From Clostridiales bacterium (GTDB lineage Bacteria > Bacillota > Clostridia > Oscillospirales > Oscillospiraceae): a stretch of DNA of 64,000 nucleotides. Below are positions 27,398 to 36,412 of the stretch, piece after piece. Each line of letters begins with the position of its first letter. Position 1 is the stretch's first letter. The position numbers and the translations under genes were made by a program. Below the pieces are notes generated by a model. That model searched no databases and had not been told where the DNA came from. It saw only the letters and a list, made by a program, of their open reading frames with translations. The stretch lies in the NCBI GenBank assembly GCA_004554585.1, contig SFLH01000001.1:1-64000 (forward strand), in the 5' to 3' direction.

Positions 27398-27486
27398 AAC
27401 ATTCTCCCTTTTTCGGCCCTTCCCCAGTCGGGGTGCCCTCTCCTTGTCATTTTCACCAAACTGAGGGGGCCCTCGAATTCAGCAGT

Positions 27487-27516
27487 AGTATACTATATAC
27501 TCATTTTGAATCTCAA
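27487..27516 (-). promoter_or_regulatory. Promoter of symporter 2
   Basis: Minus strand TTGAGA (27516-27511), 18-bp spacer, TATACT (27492-27487). Confidence 0.65.
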
Positions 27517-27620
27517 TGCACAAATCGTATCGTTTTTCGCGTTTTTTTGACAGTATGTCTGTGCAGGATGTTTGATTCTTCTGGGATTTTATGGAATTTC
27601 GCAAGTGATCCATCACATTT
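27511..27620 (-). promoter_or_regulatory. Conserved upstream element, copy 2
   Basis: Counterpart of 25788-25885; ACAAATCGTATCGTTTTT, TTTTTTTGACAG and GCAGGATGTTTG are kept at near-equal spacing, while sequence around them has diverged. Confidence 0.5.
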
Positions 27621-27649
27621 TTCCTTTTTTGCCGGAACATAGGCACAAA

Positions 27650-27682
27650 AAATCCGCGGGACAAGACTGTCCCGCGGATTTG
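27650..27682 (-). terminator. Terminator after symporter 3
   Basis: 14-bp stem (27650-27663 with 27668-27681) around a four-base loop, followed on the minus strand by TTTTTT. Confidence 0.9.
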
Positions 27683-27719
27683 CGATGATGGTGATTTTCG
27701 CCCATCCAGGCAGAGAAAT

Positions 27720-29126
<1,407 letters not shown>

Positions 29127-29269
29127 GCAGATCTCTCCTTTTCTTCTCAATTCTCTTCGCGCGCGCCCCGCCAGCAGAAAACAAAAGGGAGTGCCGCATG
29201 ACTGCGACACTCCGCTCAAAAGTACCAAGAAAAATAGGGCTGAAACTTGCGCTGTAAATTCGTCCTATG

Positions 29270-29340
29270 AGTCTGTCCTTTTGCCTGAGAGTCTAGTCAT
29301 GCCCCTTCGGCCTCTGTTTTTCACAGATGTCTCCAGATTG
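29270..29340 (-). ncRNA. Glycine riboswitch (single aptamer)
   Basis: The minus-strand RNA reads CTGGAGACA ... GCCGAAGGGGCA ... CTCTCAGGCAAAAGGACAG, the conserved core of the glycine aptamer. Only one complete aptamer is visible; the 90 nt upstream hold no second CTCTCAGG block, so this is a singlet form. It lies about 145 nt before symporter 3. The expression platform is not obvious: no T-run hairpin is seen between aptamer and start, so control may act on translation. Confidence 0.9.
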
Positions 29341-29442
29341 TCATCCATCCGTTCGAGACGCCGCCCTGTGCCATCCTATGCGGAAGGACTGGACCGGTGC
29401 CTGAACCGGAATTCATCTGACGGGATTCACTTTGCAAGATTC

Positions 29443-29471
29443 ATTTTAATCTTGTTTTTGCAAAAAAGCAA
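29443..29471 (-). promoter_or_regulatory. Promoter of symporter 3 and glycine riboswitch
   Basis: Minus strand TTGCTT (29471-29466), 17-bp spacer, TAAAAT (29448-29443), about 100 nt before the aptamer. Confidence 0.6.
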
Positions 29472-29550
29472 GCCTAATTCATTCGATTCCCTCTCTTTTC
29501 CGATTCTCCCGGAAAATTTTAGAGGGTTTTTCCAAAATCTTCCCAGGCTC

Positions 29551-30501
29551 TCATCCCCTCTTTAGGGAAATCGCCTGCCTCACTTTGTCAACAATTCCCT
29601 CCACTGTCAACCCATAGGCCGCCAAAACCTTCTGGGCGGCGCCGGAGCGGCCGAACACATCCTTCACGCCGTGACGGACCACCGGTACAGGATATGCACT
29701 GGAGAGGCATTCCGTCACCGCGCTACCCAAGCCGCCGACAATGTTTGCCTCCTCAGTGGTGACCAGGCAGCCGGTCTCCTTGGCTGCTTGGAGGAGAATC
29801 TCGGTGTCCAGGGGCTTGATGGTGTGCATGTCGATCACCCGCACGGAGATCCCCTCGCCGGCCAGCTGCTCGGCGGCGGCCAGAGCCATCTGCACCATCA
29901 TGCCCACCGCCACCACGGTCACGTCGGTGCCCGGGCGCAGCAGGGCACCCTTGCCGATGGCAAAGGAATAGCCAGGCACCTGGTCGGTGACAGTCTCCAC
30001 CGCCAGCCGGCCCAGGCGGAGATAGGCCGGGCCCTCGTAGGCCAGCAAAGCCTCCACTGCCGCCCGCATCTCGTGGGCGTCGCAGGGGCACAGCACGGTC
30101 ATGCCGGGAATGGCCCGCATGATGGCCAGGTCCTCAATGCACTGGTGGGTGGCGCCGTCCTCCCCCACAGACAGGCCGCCGTGGGAGCCCACCACCTTCA
30201 CATTCAGCCGGGGATAAGCCACGCTGTTGCGCACCTGCTCCCAGGCCCGCCCGGCGGCGAACATGGCGAAGGAGTTGACAAAGGGCTTCTTCCCGCAGGC
30301 GGCCAGGCCCGCGGCCACACCTACCATGTTGGCCTCGGCGATGCCCATGTCGAAAAAGCGGTCGGGGCAGACGGCGGCGAAGTCCTTGCTCATGGTGGAG
30401 CCGGACAGGTCGGCATCCAGGACCACCAGATTGGGCTCTCTCTCGGCCAGTTCTGCCAGGGCCTTGCCATAAGCGGCCCGGGTCGCAATCTTCTCTGCCA
30501 T
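29551..30501 (-). CDS. Transketolase, C-terminal subunit
   Basis: 316 residues covering the pyrimidine-binding and C-terminal domains of transketolase. MGIAEANMVGVAAGLA near 50 holds the catalytic Glu, and SHGGLSVGEDGATHQCIE follows near 105. With the N-terminal subunit encoded one base upstream it forms a TPP-dependent enzyme that moves two-carbon ketol units between sugar phosphates in the non-oxidative pentose pathway. Split transketolases are common in Clostridia. The related DXP synthase is excluded by length and split form. Confidence 0.93.
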   Translation of the reverse strand: MAEKIATRAAYGKALAELAEREPNLVVLDADLSGSTMSKDFAAVCPDRFFDMGIAEANMVGVAAGLAACGKKPFVNSFAMFAAGRAWEQVRNSVAYPRLNVKVVGSHGGLSVGEDGATHQCIEDLAIMRAIPGMTVLCPCDAHEMRAAVEALLAYEGPAYLRLGRLAVETVTDQVPGYSFAIGKGALLRPGTDVTVVAVGMMVQMALAAAEQLAGEGISVRVIDMHTIKPLDTEILLQAAKETGCLVTTEEANIVGGLGSAVTECLSSAYPVPVVRHGVKDVFGRSGAAQKVLAAYGLTVEGIVDKVRQAISLKRG

Positions 30502-30502
30502 G

Positions 30503-31345
30503 TTACTTCCCCTCCTTCTCTGCCAGGGCGGCCGCCAGCTCCTGCCGGGCCGCCTGATACTGCTCCGCGTTGGGGGCCTTGCCGTGCCAGCCCGCCTGGT
30601 TCTCCATGAAGGAGACCCCCTTGCCCTTGACCGTCTTGGCCAGGATCATGGTGGGCGCGCCGGCCAAGCCCTTGGCCTGCTCAAAGGCTTCGGCCACAGC
30701 AGTCAGGTCATGGCCATCCACCTTCAGTACGTGCCAACCAAAGGCCTCCAGCTTCTTGTCCAGGGGCTCGGTGGGCATCACGTCGGCGGTCTTGCCGTCG
30801 ATCTGCAGGCCGTTGACGTCGATGACGGCGCAGAGGTTGTCCAGGTGGTACTTGGCCGCGCTCATAAAGGCCTCCCACACCTGTCCTTCCTCAATCTCTC
30901 CGTCTCCCAGGAGGGCGTAGACCCGGTAATCCTTCTGGTCCAGCTTCCCCGCCAGAGCCATGCCCACAGCGGCGGAGATTCCCTGGCCCAGAGAGCCGGT
31001 GGACATATCCACGCCCCGCACGTGGTGCATCTCCGCGTGGCCGGACAGGTGGCCGTCCACGCTGCGGAAGAGTTTCAGATCCTCCTCGGGGAAAAAGCCC
31101 CGCTGGGCCAGAATGGGATAGAGGGCGGGGGTGCAGTGGCCCTTGGACAGGACGAACCGGTCCCGGTCGGGATCGTCGGGGCGGGCGGGGTCCACGCGCA
31201 TGGTCTCAAAATACAGGACCGTCAGGATGTCCATGGCGGAAAAAGAGCCGCCCAGGTGCCCGGACGCGCACTGATACACCATGTCCAGACCCAGCAGCCG
31301 CCCCTTGGCTGCCACGGTCTCCAGTGTGTGCAGTTGTGTCTTCAT
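30503..31345 (-). CDS. Transketolase, N-terminal subunit
   Basis: 280 residues starting MKTQLHTLE; GGAGGAGG lies about 8 nt upstream. This is the TPP diphosphate-binding half: ASGHLGGSFSAMDIL near 27-41, SKGHCTPALY near 75, SLGQGISAAVGMALAGK near 118 and GDGEIEEGQVWEA near 150 with the metal-site Asp and a downstream Asn (DVNGLQIDG). It is co-transcribed with the C-terminal subunit. Confidence 0.94.
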   Translation of the reverse strand: MKTQLHTLETVAAKGRLLGLDMVYQCASGHLGGSFSAMDILTVLYFETMRVDPARPDDPDRDRFVLSKGHCTPALYPILAQRGFFPEEDLKLFRSVDGHLSGHAEMHHVRGVDMSTGSLGQGISAAVGMALAGKLDQKDYRVYALLGDGEIEEGQVWEAFMSAAKYHLDNLCAVIDVNGLQIDGKTADVMPTEPLDKKLEAFGWHVLKVDGHDLTAVAEAFEQAKGLAGAPTMILAKTVKGKGVSFMENQAGWHGKAPNAEQYQAARQELAAALAEKEGK

Positions 31346-31387
31346 ATCGTTGCCTCCTCCAGCAAACCGTATCAAACTGTATGTTTT

Positions 31388-31416
31388 AGTGTATCACGGA
31401 AGGCCGCCTGGGTCAA
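31388..31416 (-). promoter_or_regulatory. Promoter of the transketolase pair
   Basis: Minus strand TTGACC (31416-31411), 17-bp spacer, TACACT (31393-31388), 43 bp before the start. Confidence 0.7.
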
Positions 31417-31484
31417 TTCTCTTTCGCCCCTTTCCCCCAGGCAAGGATCACATTATATAATAATGAAAAAACGCAAATTGGGAC

Positions 31485-31513
31485 TTGACAAGGTGCGGCA
31501 GCTGTGATAGGAT
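31485..31513 (+). promoter_or_regulatory. Promoter of rpmG-secE-nusG
   Basis: TTGACA (31485-31490), 17-bp spacer, TAGGAT (31508-31513). Confidence 0.75.
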
Positions 31514-31757
31514 AAATCCACCTATGAAAAGGGCTTATTTTTTGTGCGCGGATTACGGTATCCACCCACAAACCCTTGACCCATCGGGACGGGACATAGG
31601 GAGGCAGAGGATGCCGGTCCAACCGTGTTTTCTTTTCATACCTGTTTTGGGGGGCAAAGGAATCCGCCGGGATCGGGATCGCCTGGGAAAAGGGCGAGGG
31701 CCGAGGCCCGGCGCTTTTGTGTTCCCAGGGCCGAACATCGTAAAGGAGGTGCCCCAA
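31514..31757 (+). other. Long untranslated leader of rpmG
   Basis: About 240 nt separate the predicted transcription start from the rpmG ATG. It contains short GC-rich complementary segments around 31700-31740 (GGGCGAGGGCCGAGGCCCGG) but no motif I can name and no T-run terminator. A second promoter could lie here (TTGACC at 31575-31580), without a convincing -10. Confidence 0.4.
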
Positions 31758-31922
31758 ATGGCAAAAGCCGGCGCACGGGTGAAGATCACCCTGAGATGCA
31801 ACGAGTGCAAGCAGCGCAACTACAACACTATGAAGAACAAGAAGAATACCCCCGACCGCTTAGAGCTGAACAAGTACTGCCCCTTCTGCAGAAAGCACAC
31901 CGTTCACAGCGAGACTAAGTGA
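31758..31922 (+). CDS. rpmG: 50S ribosomal protein L33
   Basis: 54 residues with AAAGGAGGT eight bases before the ATG. Two CxxC pairs (CNEC at 14-17, CPFC at 41-44) show the zinc-binding form. L33 sits near the E site of the large subunit. rpmG before secE-nusG is the standard bacterial order. Confidence 0.97.
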   Translation: MAKAGARVKITLRCNECKQRNYNTMKNKKNTPDRLELNKYCPFCRKHTVHSETK

Positions 31923-31963
31923 TGAAGACTCACATTCCCTGTAAGAAAGAAGGGTGGAACTGA

Positions 31964-32284
31964 ATGTCTGAAAAAGAAAAGATGAACCAGGACGGGGTGC
32001 AGGAGCAGGCGAAGGAGACCAAGCCCGCCAAGACGGAAAAGGCCAAGGCGGACAAGCCCAAAGCCGCCAAGGAAAAGAAACCTGGCTTTTTCAAGCGTCT
32101 GGGCCGCTTCTTCCGGGAGCTGAAGGCCGAACTGAAAAAGGTGGCCTGGCCCTCTGGCAGCGACACCTTGAAGAAGACGGGCATCGTCATCCTCTGCGTC
32201 ATCGTCGTTGGCGTCATCGTCTGGATCTTCGATGGCATTGCAAGCGCCGTCATCGACGCACTCCTCTCCCTCTTCGGCAGCTGA
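31964..32284 (+). CDS. secE: Preprotein translocase subunit SecE
   Basis: 106 residues. A Lys/Ala/Glu-rich N-terminal extension of about 40 residues precedes the conserved amphipathic helix (RELKAELKKVAWPSG, near 50-65) and one transmembrane helix (near 71-95). SecE clamps SecY in the membrane. The extension is longer than the B. subtilis form and low in complexity. The gene lies between rpmG and nusG. Confidence 0.95.
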   Translation: MSEKEKMNQDGVQEQAKETKPAKTEKAKADKPKAAKEKKPGFFKRLGRFFRELKAELKKVAWPSGSDTLKKTGIVILCVIVVGVIVWIFDGIASAVIDALLSLFGS

Positions 32285-32300
32285 GGCAAGGTGATCGACA

Positions 32301-32819
32301 ATGGCTGAAGAAGCAAAATGGTATGTGGCACACACCTATTCGGGTTATGAAAACACCGTAAAAGCCACCATTGAAAAAGCCGTGGAAAACCGCAACATGG
32401 GAGACCTGATCCTTTCGGTTTCCATCCCCATGGAAACGGTCACTGAGATCACTGACTCCGGCAGCAAGACCGTGGAACGCAAAGTCTTTCCCGGTTATGT
32501 GCTGGTGAAGATGGTCATGACCGACGAAACCTGGCACCTGGTCCGCAACGTGCGAGGGGTGACTGGCTTTGTCGGCTCCGGGAACAAACCCATCCCCCTG
32601 ACCGAGGCGGAGATCGCCTCCCTGGGCGTGGAGAAGCGGGAGGTCCTGGTGACCTATCAAGTGGGCGACAACGTCCGCATCACCGACGGTGCCCTGGAAT
32701 CCTTCCTGGGCGTCGTGGAAGAAATCGACACCGAGCGCCAGAAGGTGCGGGTGGTCGTGTCCATGTTCGGCCGGGAGACCCCGGTGGAGCTGGACCTGGA
32801 TCAAATCGAGTCCATCTGA
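32301..32819 (+). CDS. nusG: Transcription termination/antitermination factor NusG
   Basis: 172 residues. The N-terminal NGN domain (WYVAHTYSGYENTVK, FPGYVLVKMVM, VRNVRGVTGFVG) contacts RNA polymerase, and the C-terminal KOW domain (VGDNVRITDGALESFLG) binds Rho or S10. It begins 16 bp after secE. Confidence 0.97.
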   Translation: MAEEAKWYVAHTYSGYENTVKATIEKAVENRNMGDLILSVSIPMETVTEITDSGSKTVERKVFPGYVLVKMVMTDETWHLVRNVRGVTGFVGSGNKPIPLTEAEIASLGVEKREVLVTYQVGDNVRITDGALESFLGVVEEIDTERQKVRVVVSMFGRETPVELDLDQIESI

Positions 32820-32890
32820 CCCCGCGGAAATCCCCGCGGGCGTGGGAGGAGCGGCAGACCGCTCCGTCCAACCACATTTTCAAAATGGAG
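32820..32890 (+). promoter_or_regulatory. Leader of rplK-rplA
   Basis: A hairpin CCCGCGG-AAAT-CCCCGCGGG lies at 32820-32840, then GTGGGAGGAGCGG...CCGCTCCGTCCAACCAC (32841-32873), a second stem just before the ribosome site. Leaders here are often bound by L1 for autoregulation; that role is inferred from position only. Confidence 0.45.
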
Positions 32891-32899
32891 GTGCTCTAA

Positions 32900-33325
32900 G
32901 TGGCACAGAAAGTAACTGGATACGTCAAACTGCAGATTCCCGCCGGCAAGGCAACGCCGGCTCCCCCTGTTGGCCCCGCTCTGGGTCAGCACGGCATCAA
33001 CATTGCCGCCTTCACCAAGGAGTTCAATGAGCGCACCAAGAACGACGCCGGCCTGATCATCCCCGTGGTCATCACCGTCTACGCCGACCGCTCCTTCTCC
33101 TTCATCACCAAGACTCCTCCCGCCGCCGTGCTGATCAAGAAGGCCTGCAACATCGAGAAGGCCTCCGGCGTGCCCAACAAGGAGAAGGTCGCCACCATCA
33201 GCAAGGAAGACGTGCGCAAGATCGCCGAGACCAAGATGCGCGACCTGAACGCCGCTTCCATCGAGGCCGCCATGAGCATGATTGCCGGTACCGCCCGTTC
33301 CATGGGCGTTGTCGTTGGCGAGTAA
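32900..33325 (+). CDS. rplK: 50S ribosomal protein L11
   Basis: 141 residues from a GTG start at 32900 with ATGGAGGTG upstream. KVTGYVKLQIPAGKATPAPP and the proline-rich PVGPALGQHGINI near 22-34 form the N-terminal domain that contacts factors; the C-terminal domain binds 23S rRNA at the GTPase centre. Confidence 0.98.
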   Translation: MAQKVTGYVKLQIPAGKATPAPPVGPALGQHGINIAAFTKEFNERTKNDAGLIIPVVITVYADRSFSFITKTPPAAVLIKKACNIEKASGVPNKEKVATISKEDVRKIAETKMRDLNAASIEAAMSMIAGTARSMGVVVGE

Positions 33326-33343
33326 GGCAGGAGGGTAAGAGAT

Positions 33344-34036
33344 ATGTTTAGAGGAAAAAAGTATCAGGACAGCGCAAAGCAGATCGACAAGGCCAACCTG
33401 TATGACACCGCAGAGGCCATGGATCTGATTGTCAAGACCGCTCCCGCCAAGTTCGATGAGACCGTGGAGCTGCACGTGAAGCTGGGCGTGGACTCCCGTC
33501 ACGCTGACCAGCAGGTCCGTGGCGCCATCGTTCTGCCTCACGGCACTGGTAAGGTGCCCCGCGTGCTGGTCTTCGCCAAGGGCGACAAGGCCGACGCCGC
33601 CAAGGAAGCCGGCGCCGATTACGTGGGCGAGGCCGATCTGGCCCAGAAGATCCAGCAGGAGAACTGGTTCGACTTCGACGTGGTCATCGCCTCTCCCGAC
33701 ATGATGAGCGTGGTGGGCCGTCTGGGTAAGGTCCTGGGCCCCAAGGGCCTCATGCCCTCCCCCAAGGCCGGCACCGTGACCCCCAACGTGGCTGGCGCTG
33801 TCCAGGAAGCCAAGGCCGGTAAGGTGGAGTATCGTCTGGACAAGACCAACATCATCCACTGCCCCATCGGCAAGGTCTCCTTCGGCCCCGAGAAGCTGGC
33901 TGAGAACTTCAGCACCCTCATGGGCGCCATCATCAAGGCCAAGCCCGCCGCCGCCAAGGGCACTTATGTCAAGAGCTGCGTGGTGGCTTCCACCATGGGC
34001 CCTGGCATCAAGATCAACGCCGCCAAGCTGGGCTGA
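33344..34036 (+). CDS. rplA: 50S ribosomal protein L1
   Basis: 230 residues with GGAGG upstream. The L1 landmarks are present: HGTGKVPRVLVFAKG, the domain II ASPDMMSVVGRLGKVLGPKGLMP region near 125-145 and FGPEKLAEN. L1 binds the mobile stalk of 23S rRNA and often represses its own operon. It follows rplK by 18 bp. Confidence 0.98.
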   Translation: MFRGKKYQDSAKQIDKANLYDTAEAMDLIVKTAPAKFDETVELHVKLGVDSRHADQQVRGAIVLPHGTGKVPRVLVFAKGDKADAAKEAGADYVGEADLAQKIQQENWFDFDVVIASPDMMSVVGRLGKVLGPKGLMPSPKAGTVTPNVAGAVQEAKAGKVEYRLDKTNIIHCPIGKVSFGPEKLAENFSTLMGAIIKAKPAAAKGTYVKSCVVASTMGPGIKINAAKLG

Positions 34037-34068
34037 GCCCATCCGGCGCAAAAAAATGTTGTCATTTT

Positions 34069-34109
34069 CCGGGAAGGCGCTTGACAGCGCCTTCCCGGGA
34101 TGATAAAAT
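34069..34109 (+). promoter_or_regulatory. rplJL promoter with its -35 box in the loop of an inverted repeat
   Basis: TTGACA (34081-34086), 17-bp spacer, TAAAAT (34104-34109). The -35 hexamer is exactly the six-base loop of a perfect 12-bp inverted repeat (34069-34080 with 34087-34098). The repeat has no T-run after it, so it is not an evident terminator for rplA. Confidence 0.75.
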
Positions 34110-34114
34110 ATTTC

Positions 34115-34241
34115 CGCGTTCCAAAGACAGCAGGTGCACCATAAATCCTGCCGAGGATGCAGTGACCGGAATTCGCCCTAGGCGAATATCCAGCTGATTG
34201 CCTCACGTCCTTCTGTCTTTTTGGCCGGAAGGACGTTTTTT
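34115..34241 (+). promoter_or_regulatory. Ribosomal L10 leader with attenuator terminator
   Basis: The region holds AAAGACAGCAGGTG and TAAATCCTGCCGAGG, typical of the L10 leader that folds into the L10(L12)4-binding kink-turn, followed by a terminator hairpin (34205-34213 with 34228-34236) and T6. Excess L10-L12 complex would favour termination before rplJ. Confidence 0.85.
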
Positions 34242-34280
34242 CTTTGGTTCAAAGTCTCTCACTGGAGGTGAAACAACCAA

Positions 34281-34820
34281 ATGCCTAACGCAAAGATCCT
34301 CAGCGAAAAGCAGGCCATTGTGGCTGAGCTGACCGAGAAGTTCCAGAAGGCCGCCGCTGGCGTCATCGTGGACTACAAGGGCATCACCGTGGCCGAGGAC
34401 ACCGAGCTGCGTGCCAAGATGCGTGAGAACGGCGTGGACTACTTTGTCATGAAGAACACCCTCTCCCGCTTCGCCGCCAAGAACGCTGGCCTGGATGAAC
34501 TGTGTGACGTGCTGGTGGGCACCACGTCCATCGCCGTGTGCGAGGGTGACCCCGTGGCTGCTGCCAAGGTGGTGGCCGAGTTCTCCAAGAAGCTGGCTGA
34601 CCAGAAGAAGTTCACCATCAAGGCTGGCTTCGTGGACGGCAAGGTGATCTCTGTGGACGAGGTCAAGGCCCTGGCCGACCTGCCCAGCAGAGAGGTCCTG
34701 GTGGCCACCGTTCTGGGTACCCTTATCGCTCCCGTCAGAGGTCTGGCTACCGTTCTGGACGCCAACATCTCTGGCCTGGCCCGCGTGATGCAGGCCATCG
34801 CCGACCAGAAGGGCGCCTAA
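34281..34820 (+). CDS. rplJ: 50S ribosomal protein L10
   Basis: 179 residues with TGGAGGTG upstream. It forms the base of the L7/L12 stalk. VDYKGITVAEDTELR and NTLSRFAAK mark the rRNA-binding domain, and the Ala-rich C-terminal helix carries the L12 dimers. It lies under the L10 leader. Confidence 0.97.
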   Translation: MPNAKILSEKQAIVAELTEKFQKAAAGVIVDYKGITVAEDTELRAKMRENGVDYFVMKNTLSRFAAKNAGLDELCDVLVGTTSIAVCEGDPVAAAKVVAEFSKKLADQKKFTIKAGFVDGKVISVDEVKALADLPSREVLVATVLGTLIAPVRGLATVLDANISGLARVMQAIADQKGA

Positions 34821-34890
34821 GCCCGCCGGTCCGGCACCATTCCCAAAAAACAAAAAACATTGATTACTTTACTAATGGAGGTACATTACC

Positions 34891-35268
34891 ATGGCAAGCG
34901 AGAAGATCACTGCTCTGATCGAAGAAGTTAAGGCCCTGACCGTTCTGGAGCTGTCCGAGCTGGTTCACGCTCTGGAGGACGAGTTCGGCGTTTCCGCCGC
35001 TGCTCCTGTTGCTGTTGCCGCCGCTGCCGCTCCCGCTGCTGAGGCTGCTGCTGAGAAGACCGAGTTCGACGTCGTGCTGGCCAGCTTCGGCGACGAGAAG
35101 ATCAAGGTCATCAAGGCTGTCCGCGAGATCACCGGCCTGGGCCTGGCTGACGCCAAGGCTGTTGTCGAGGCCGCTCCCAAGGCCATCAAGGAAGGCGTTT
35201 CCAAGGACGAGGCCGAGGAGCTGAAGAAGAAGCTGGAAGAGGCCGGCGCCAAGGTCGAGCTGAAGTAA
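34891..35268 (+). CDS. rplL: 50S ribosomal protein L7/L12
   Basis: 125 residues. An N-terminal dimerisation domain, an Ala/Pro-rich hinge (residues ~33-54) and the factor-binding C-terminal domain with EKIKVIKAVREITGLGLADAK. Present in several copies per ribosome, it recruits translational GTPases. Its transcript ends at a strong terminator. Confidence 0.98.
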   Translation: MASEKITALIEEVKALTVLELSELVHALEDEFGVSAAAPVAVAAAAAPAAEAAAEKTEFDVVLASFGDEKIKVIKAVREITGLGLADAKAVVEAAPKAIKEGVSKDEAEELKKKLEEAGAKVELK

Positions 35269-35291
35269 TTCTTCCTCATACCGTGTTTTAT

Positions 35292-35323
35292 GCCCCCTGT
35301 CCCATCGGGACAGGGGGCTTTTT
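35292..35323 (+). terminator. Terminator after rplL
   Basis: 12-bp stem (35292-35303 with 35307-35318), three-base loop, T5. Confidence 0.9.
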
Positions 35324-35379
35324 CTGTGTCAAAACGGGCAGCGGACCTAAGGGGTCCCCTGCCCACTTTGTGCTTTCGA

Positions 35380-35595
35380 TCAATCGAAATAGAAGATTTC
35401 CTCAAATTTTTTCTCCAGGGCAATGCACAACACCAGGGCCAGCTTGGCGGTGGGGTTAAACTGGCCGGTCTCGATGGAGCTAATGGTGTTGCGGGAAACG
35501 CCCACCAGTTTGGCCAGGTCGGCCTGGGAGAGTTTTTGTTCCGCCCGGATCTCTTTTAGGCGATTTCTTAAAATCAAGCTGTCGTCCACGGTCAT
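35380..35595 (-). CDS. XRE-family transcriptional regulator
   Basis: 71 residues, almost entirely one helix-turn-helix domain: LKEIRAEQKLSQADLAKLVG with the turn at VSRNTISSIETGQFNPTAKL. Such single-domain regulators bind short repeats as dimers. It is the last gene of a three-gene minus-strand operon with two small membrane proteins. The operon promoter is covered by three copies of GCCAAGTTTTCTT, the likely operator, so autorepression is inferred. The ATG at 35595 is preferred over an adjacent GTG. Confidence 0.9.
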   Translation of the reverse strand: MTVDDSLILRNRLKEIRAEQKLSQADLAKLVGVSRNTISSIETGQFNPTAKLALVLCIALEKKFEEIFYFD

Positions 35596-35603
35596 CACTC
35601 CCC

Positions 35604-35921
35604 TTATCTGGCCACCAACGGAAGGAAATCAGGGAGGTTCCAGAAAACAAGAATGAGCAGAGACAGCAAAAACGGAATCAATGTACCAATTCGCCGATCT
35701 TTGAAAAATTGGTAGGTATAGTTTGCGGTAATGGTCGTCCAGACCACCAGAGTTACTGCGGCGTTGATCCGCAGATCCTTGGTCAAAAGCATGGTCAGGA
35801 CCCACACGGCGAGCATCACATAGTGCGAAAAACTGAGCCCTCGGAGCCAGAGATGCCTTTCCCATTCCTCCGAACAGTTGTTTCCCCTGCGGCTTTTCTT
35901 CAAAATCTCTTCGCGGTTCAT
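35604..35921 (-). CDS. Small membrane protein, MNREEIL type (DUF6442-like), paralogue 1
   Basis: 105 residues. A charged start, MNREEILKKSRRGNN, is followed by three or four hydrophobic segments (near 30-46, 52-70, 83-100). The start motif recurs in the gene just upstream and resembles a family I recall as DUF6442, always near XRE regulators. It has a ribosome site (AAGGAGG) and ends 8 bp before the regulator. Function unknown; the arrangement suggests a membrane partner of the regulator. Confidence 0.8.
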   Translation of the reverse strand: MNREEILKKSRRGNNCSEEWERHLWLRGLSFSHYVMLAVWVLTMLLTKDLRINAAVTLVVWTTITANYTYQFFKDRRIGTLIPFLLSLLILVFWNLPDFLPLVAR

Positions 35922-35952
35922 GGAAATACCTCCTTCGATCTGTTCCCTTTTC

Positions 35953-36276
35953 TCAAAAAACGTGGAGGACAAATTTCAAAAAGAGCACCAGATAAAAGAC
36001 CGCCATGAGGAAAAACAGGACGGTAAAGAAGATGACGGTCTTGGTCCGGTTGTACCGGAACTGATAGACGAAGTTGGCAAAACAGGTGGTGGTCACCAGT
36101 AGTCCCATTGTGTAATCCGCCGTGTCCTCCAAGGGTGCCAGACGCGACAGCACCACCCACAAAGGAATGAGAATGGTGATGGCAAAGTTGGCCCCTTTGA
36201 GGCCAATGTACTTTGTGCGCTCATCGGAAAGGTCGTTCTCCTTGCGGCTCTTGGCCAAAATTTCCTCTCGATCCAC
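35953..36276 (-). CDS. Small membrane protein, MDREEIL type (DUF6442-like), paralogue 2
   Basis: 107 residues from a GTG start behind AAGGAGGAATTC. It opens MDREEILAKSRKEND, close to paralogue 1, then has three or four membrane segments (near 30-48, 55-72, 84-105). It is the first gene of the operon, directly under the promoter with the three repeats. The two paralogues share topology and start motif but diverge elsewhere. Function unknown. Confidence 0.8.
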   Translation of the reverse strand: MDREEILAKSRKENDLSDERTKYIGLKGANFAITILIPLWVVLSRLAPLEDTADYTMGLLVTTTCFANFVYQFRYNRTKTVIFFTVLFFLMAVFYLVLFLKFVLHVF

Positions 36277-36299
36277 GGGAATTCCTCCTTCTCATTTTG

Positions 36300-36370
36300 C
36301 CAAGTTTTCTTTGCACTCTCAGCATACCATTGCCAAGTTTTCTTGTCAAGTCTTTTCGCCAAGTTTTCTT
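36300..36370 (-). promoter_or_regulatory. Three direct operator-like repeats (GCCAAGTTTTCTT)
   Basis: Exact 13-bp copies at 36300-36312, 36332-36344 and 36358-36370. The last is part of the palindrome GCCAAGTTTTCTTGGC. Relative to the minus-strand promoter they lie upstream of -35, across the spacer and just after -10. This is a textbook layout for repressor binding. Confidence 0.8.
36321..36349 (-). promoter_or_regulatory. Promoter of the XRE/membrane-protein operon
   Basis: Minus strand TTGACA (36349-36344), 17-bp spacer, TATGCT (36326-36321). Confidence 0.8.
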
Positions 36371-36412
36371 GGCAAATTTCCCTCCCCTCCCCCGCCGCCC
36401 CAGCGGCAAAAC

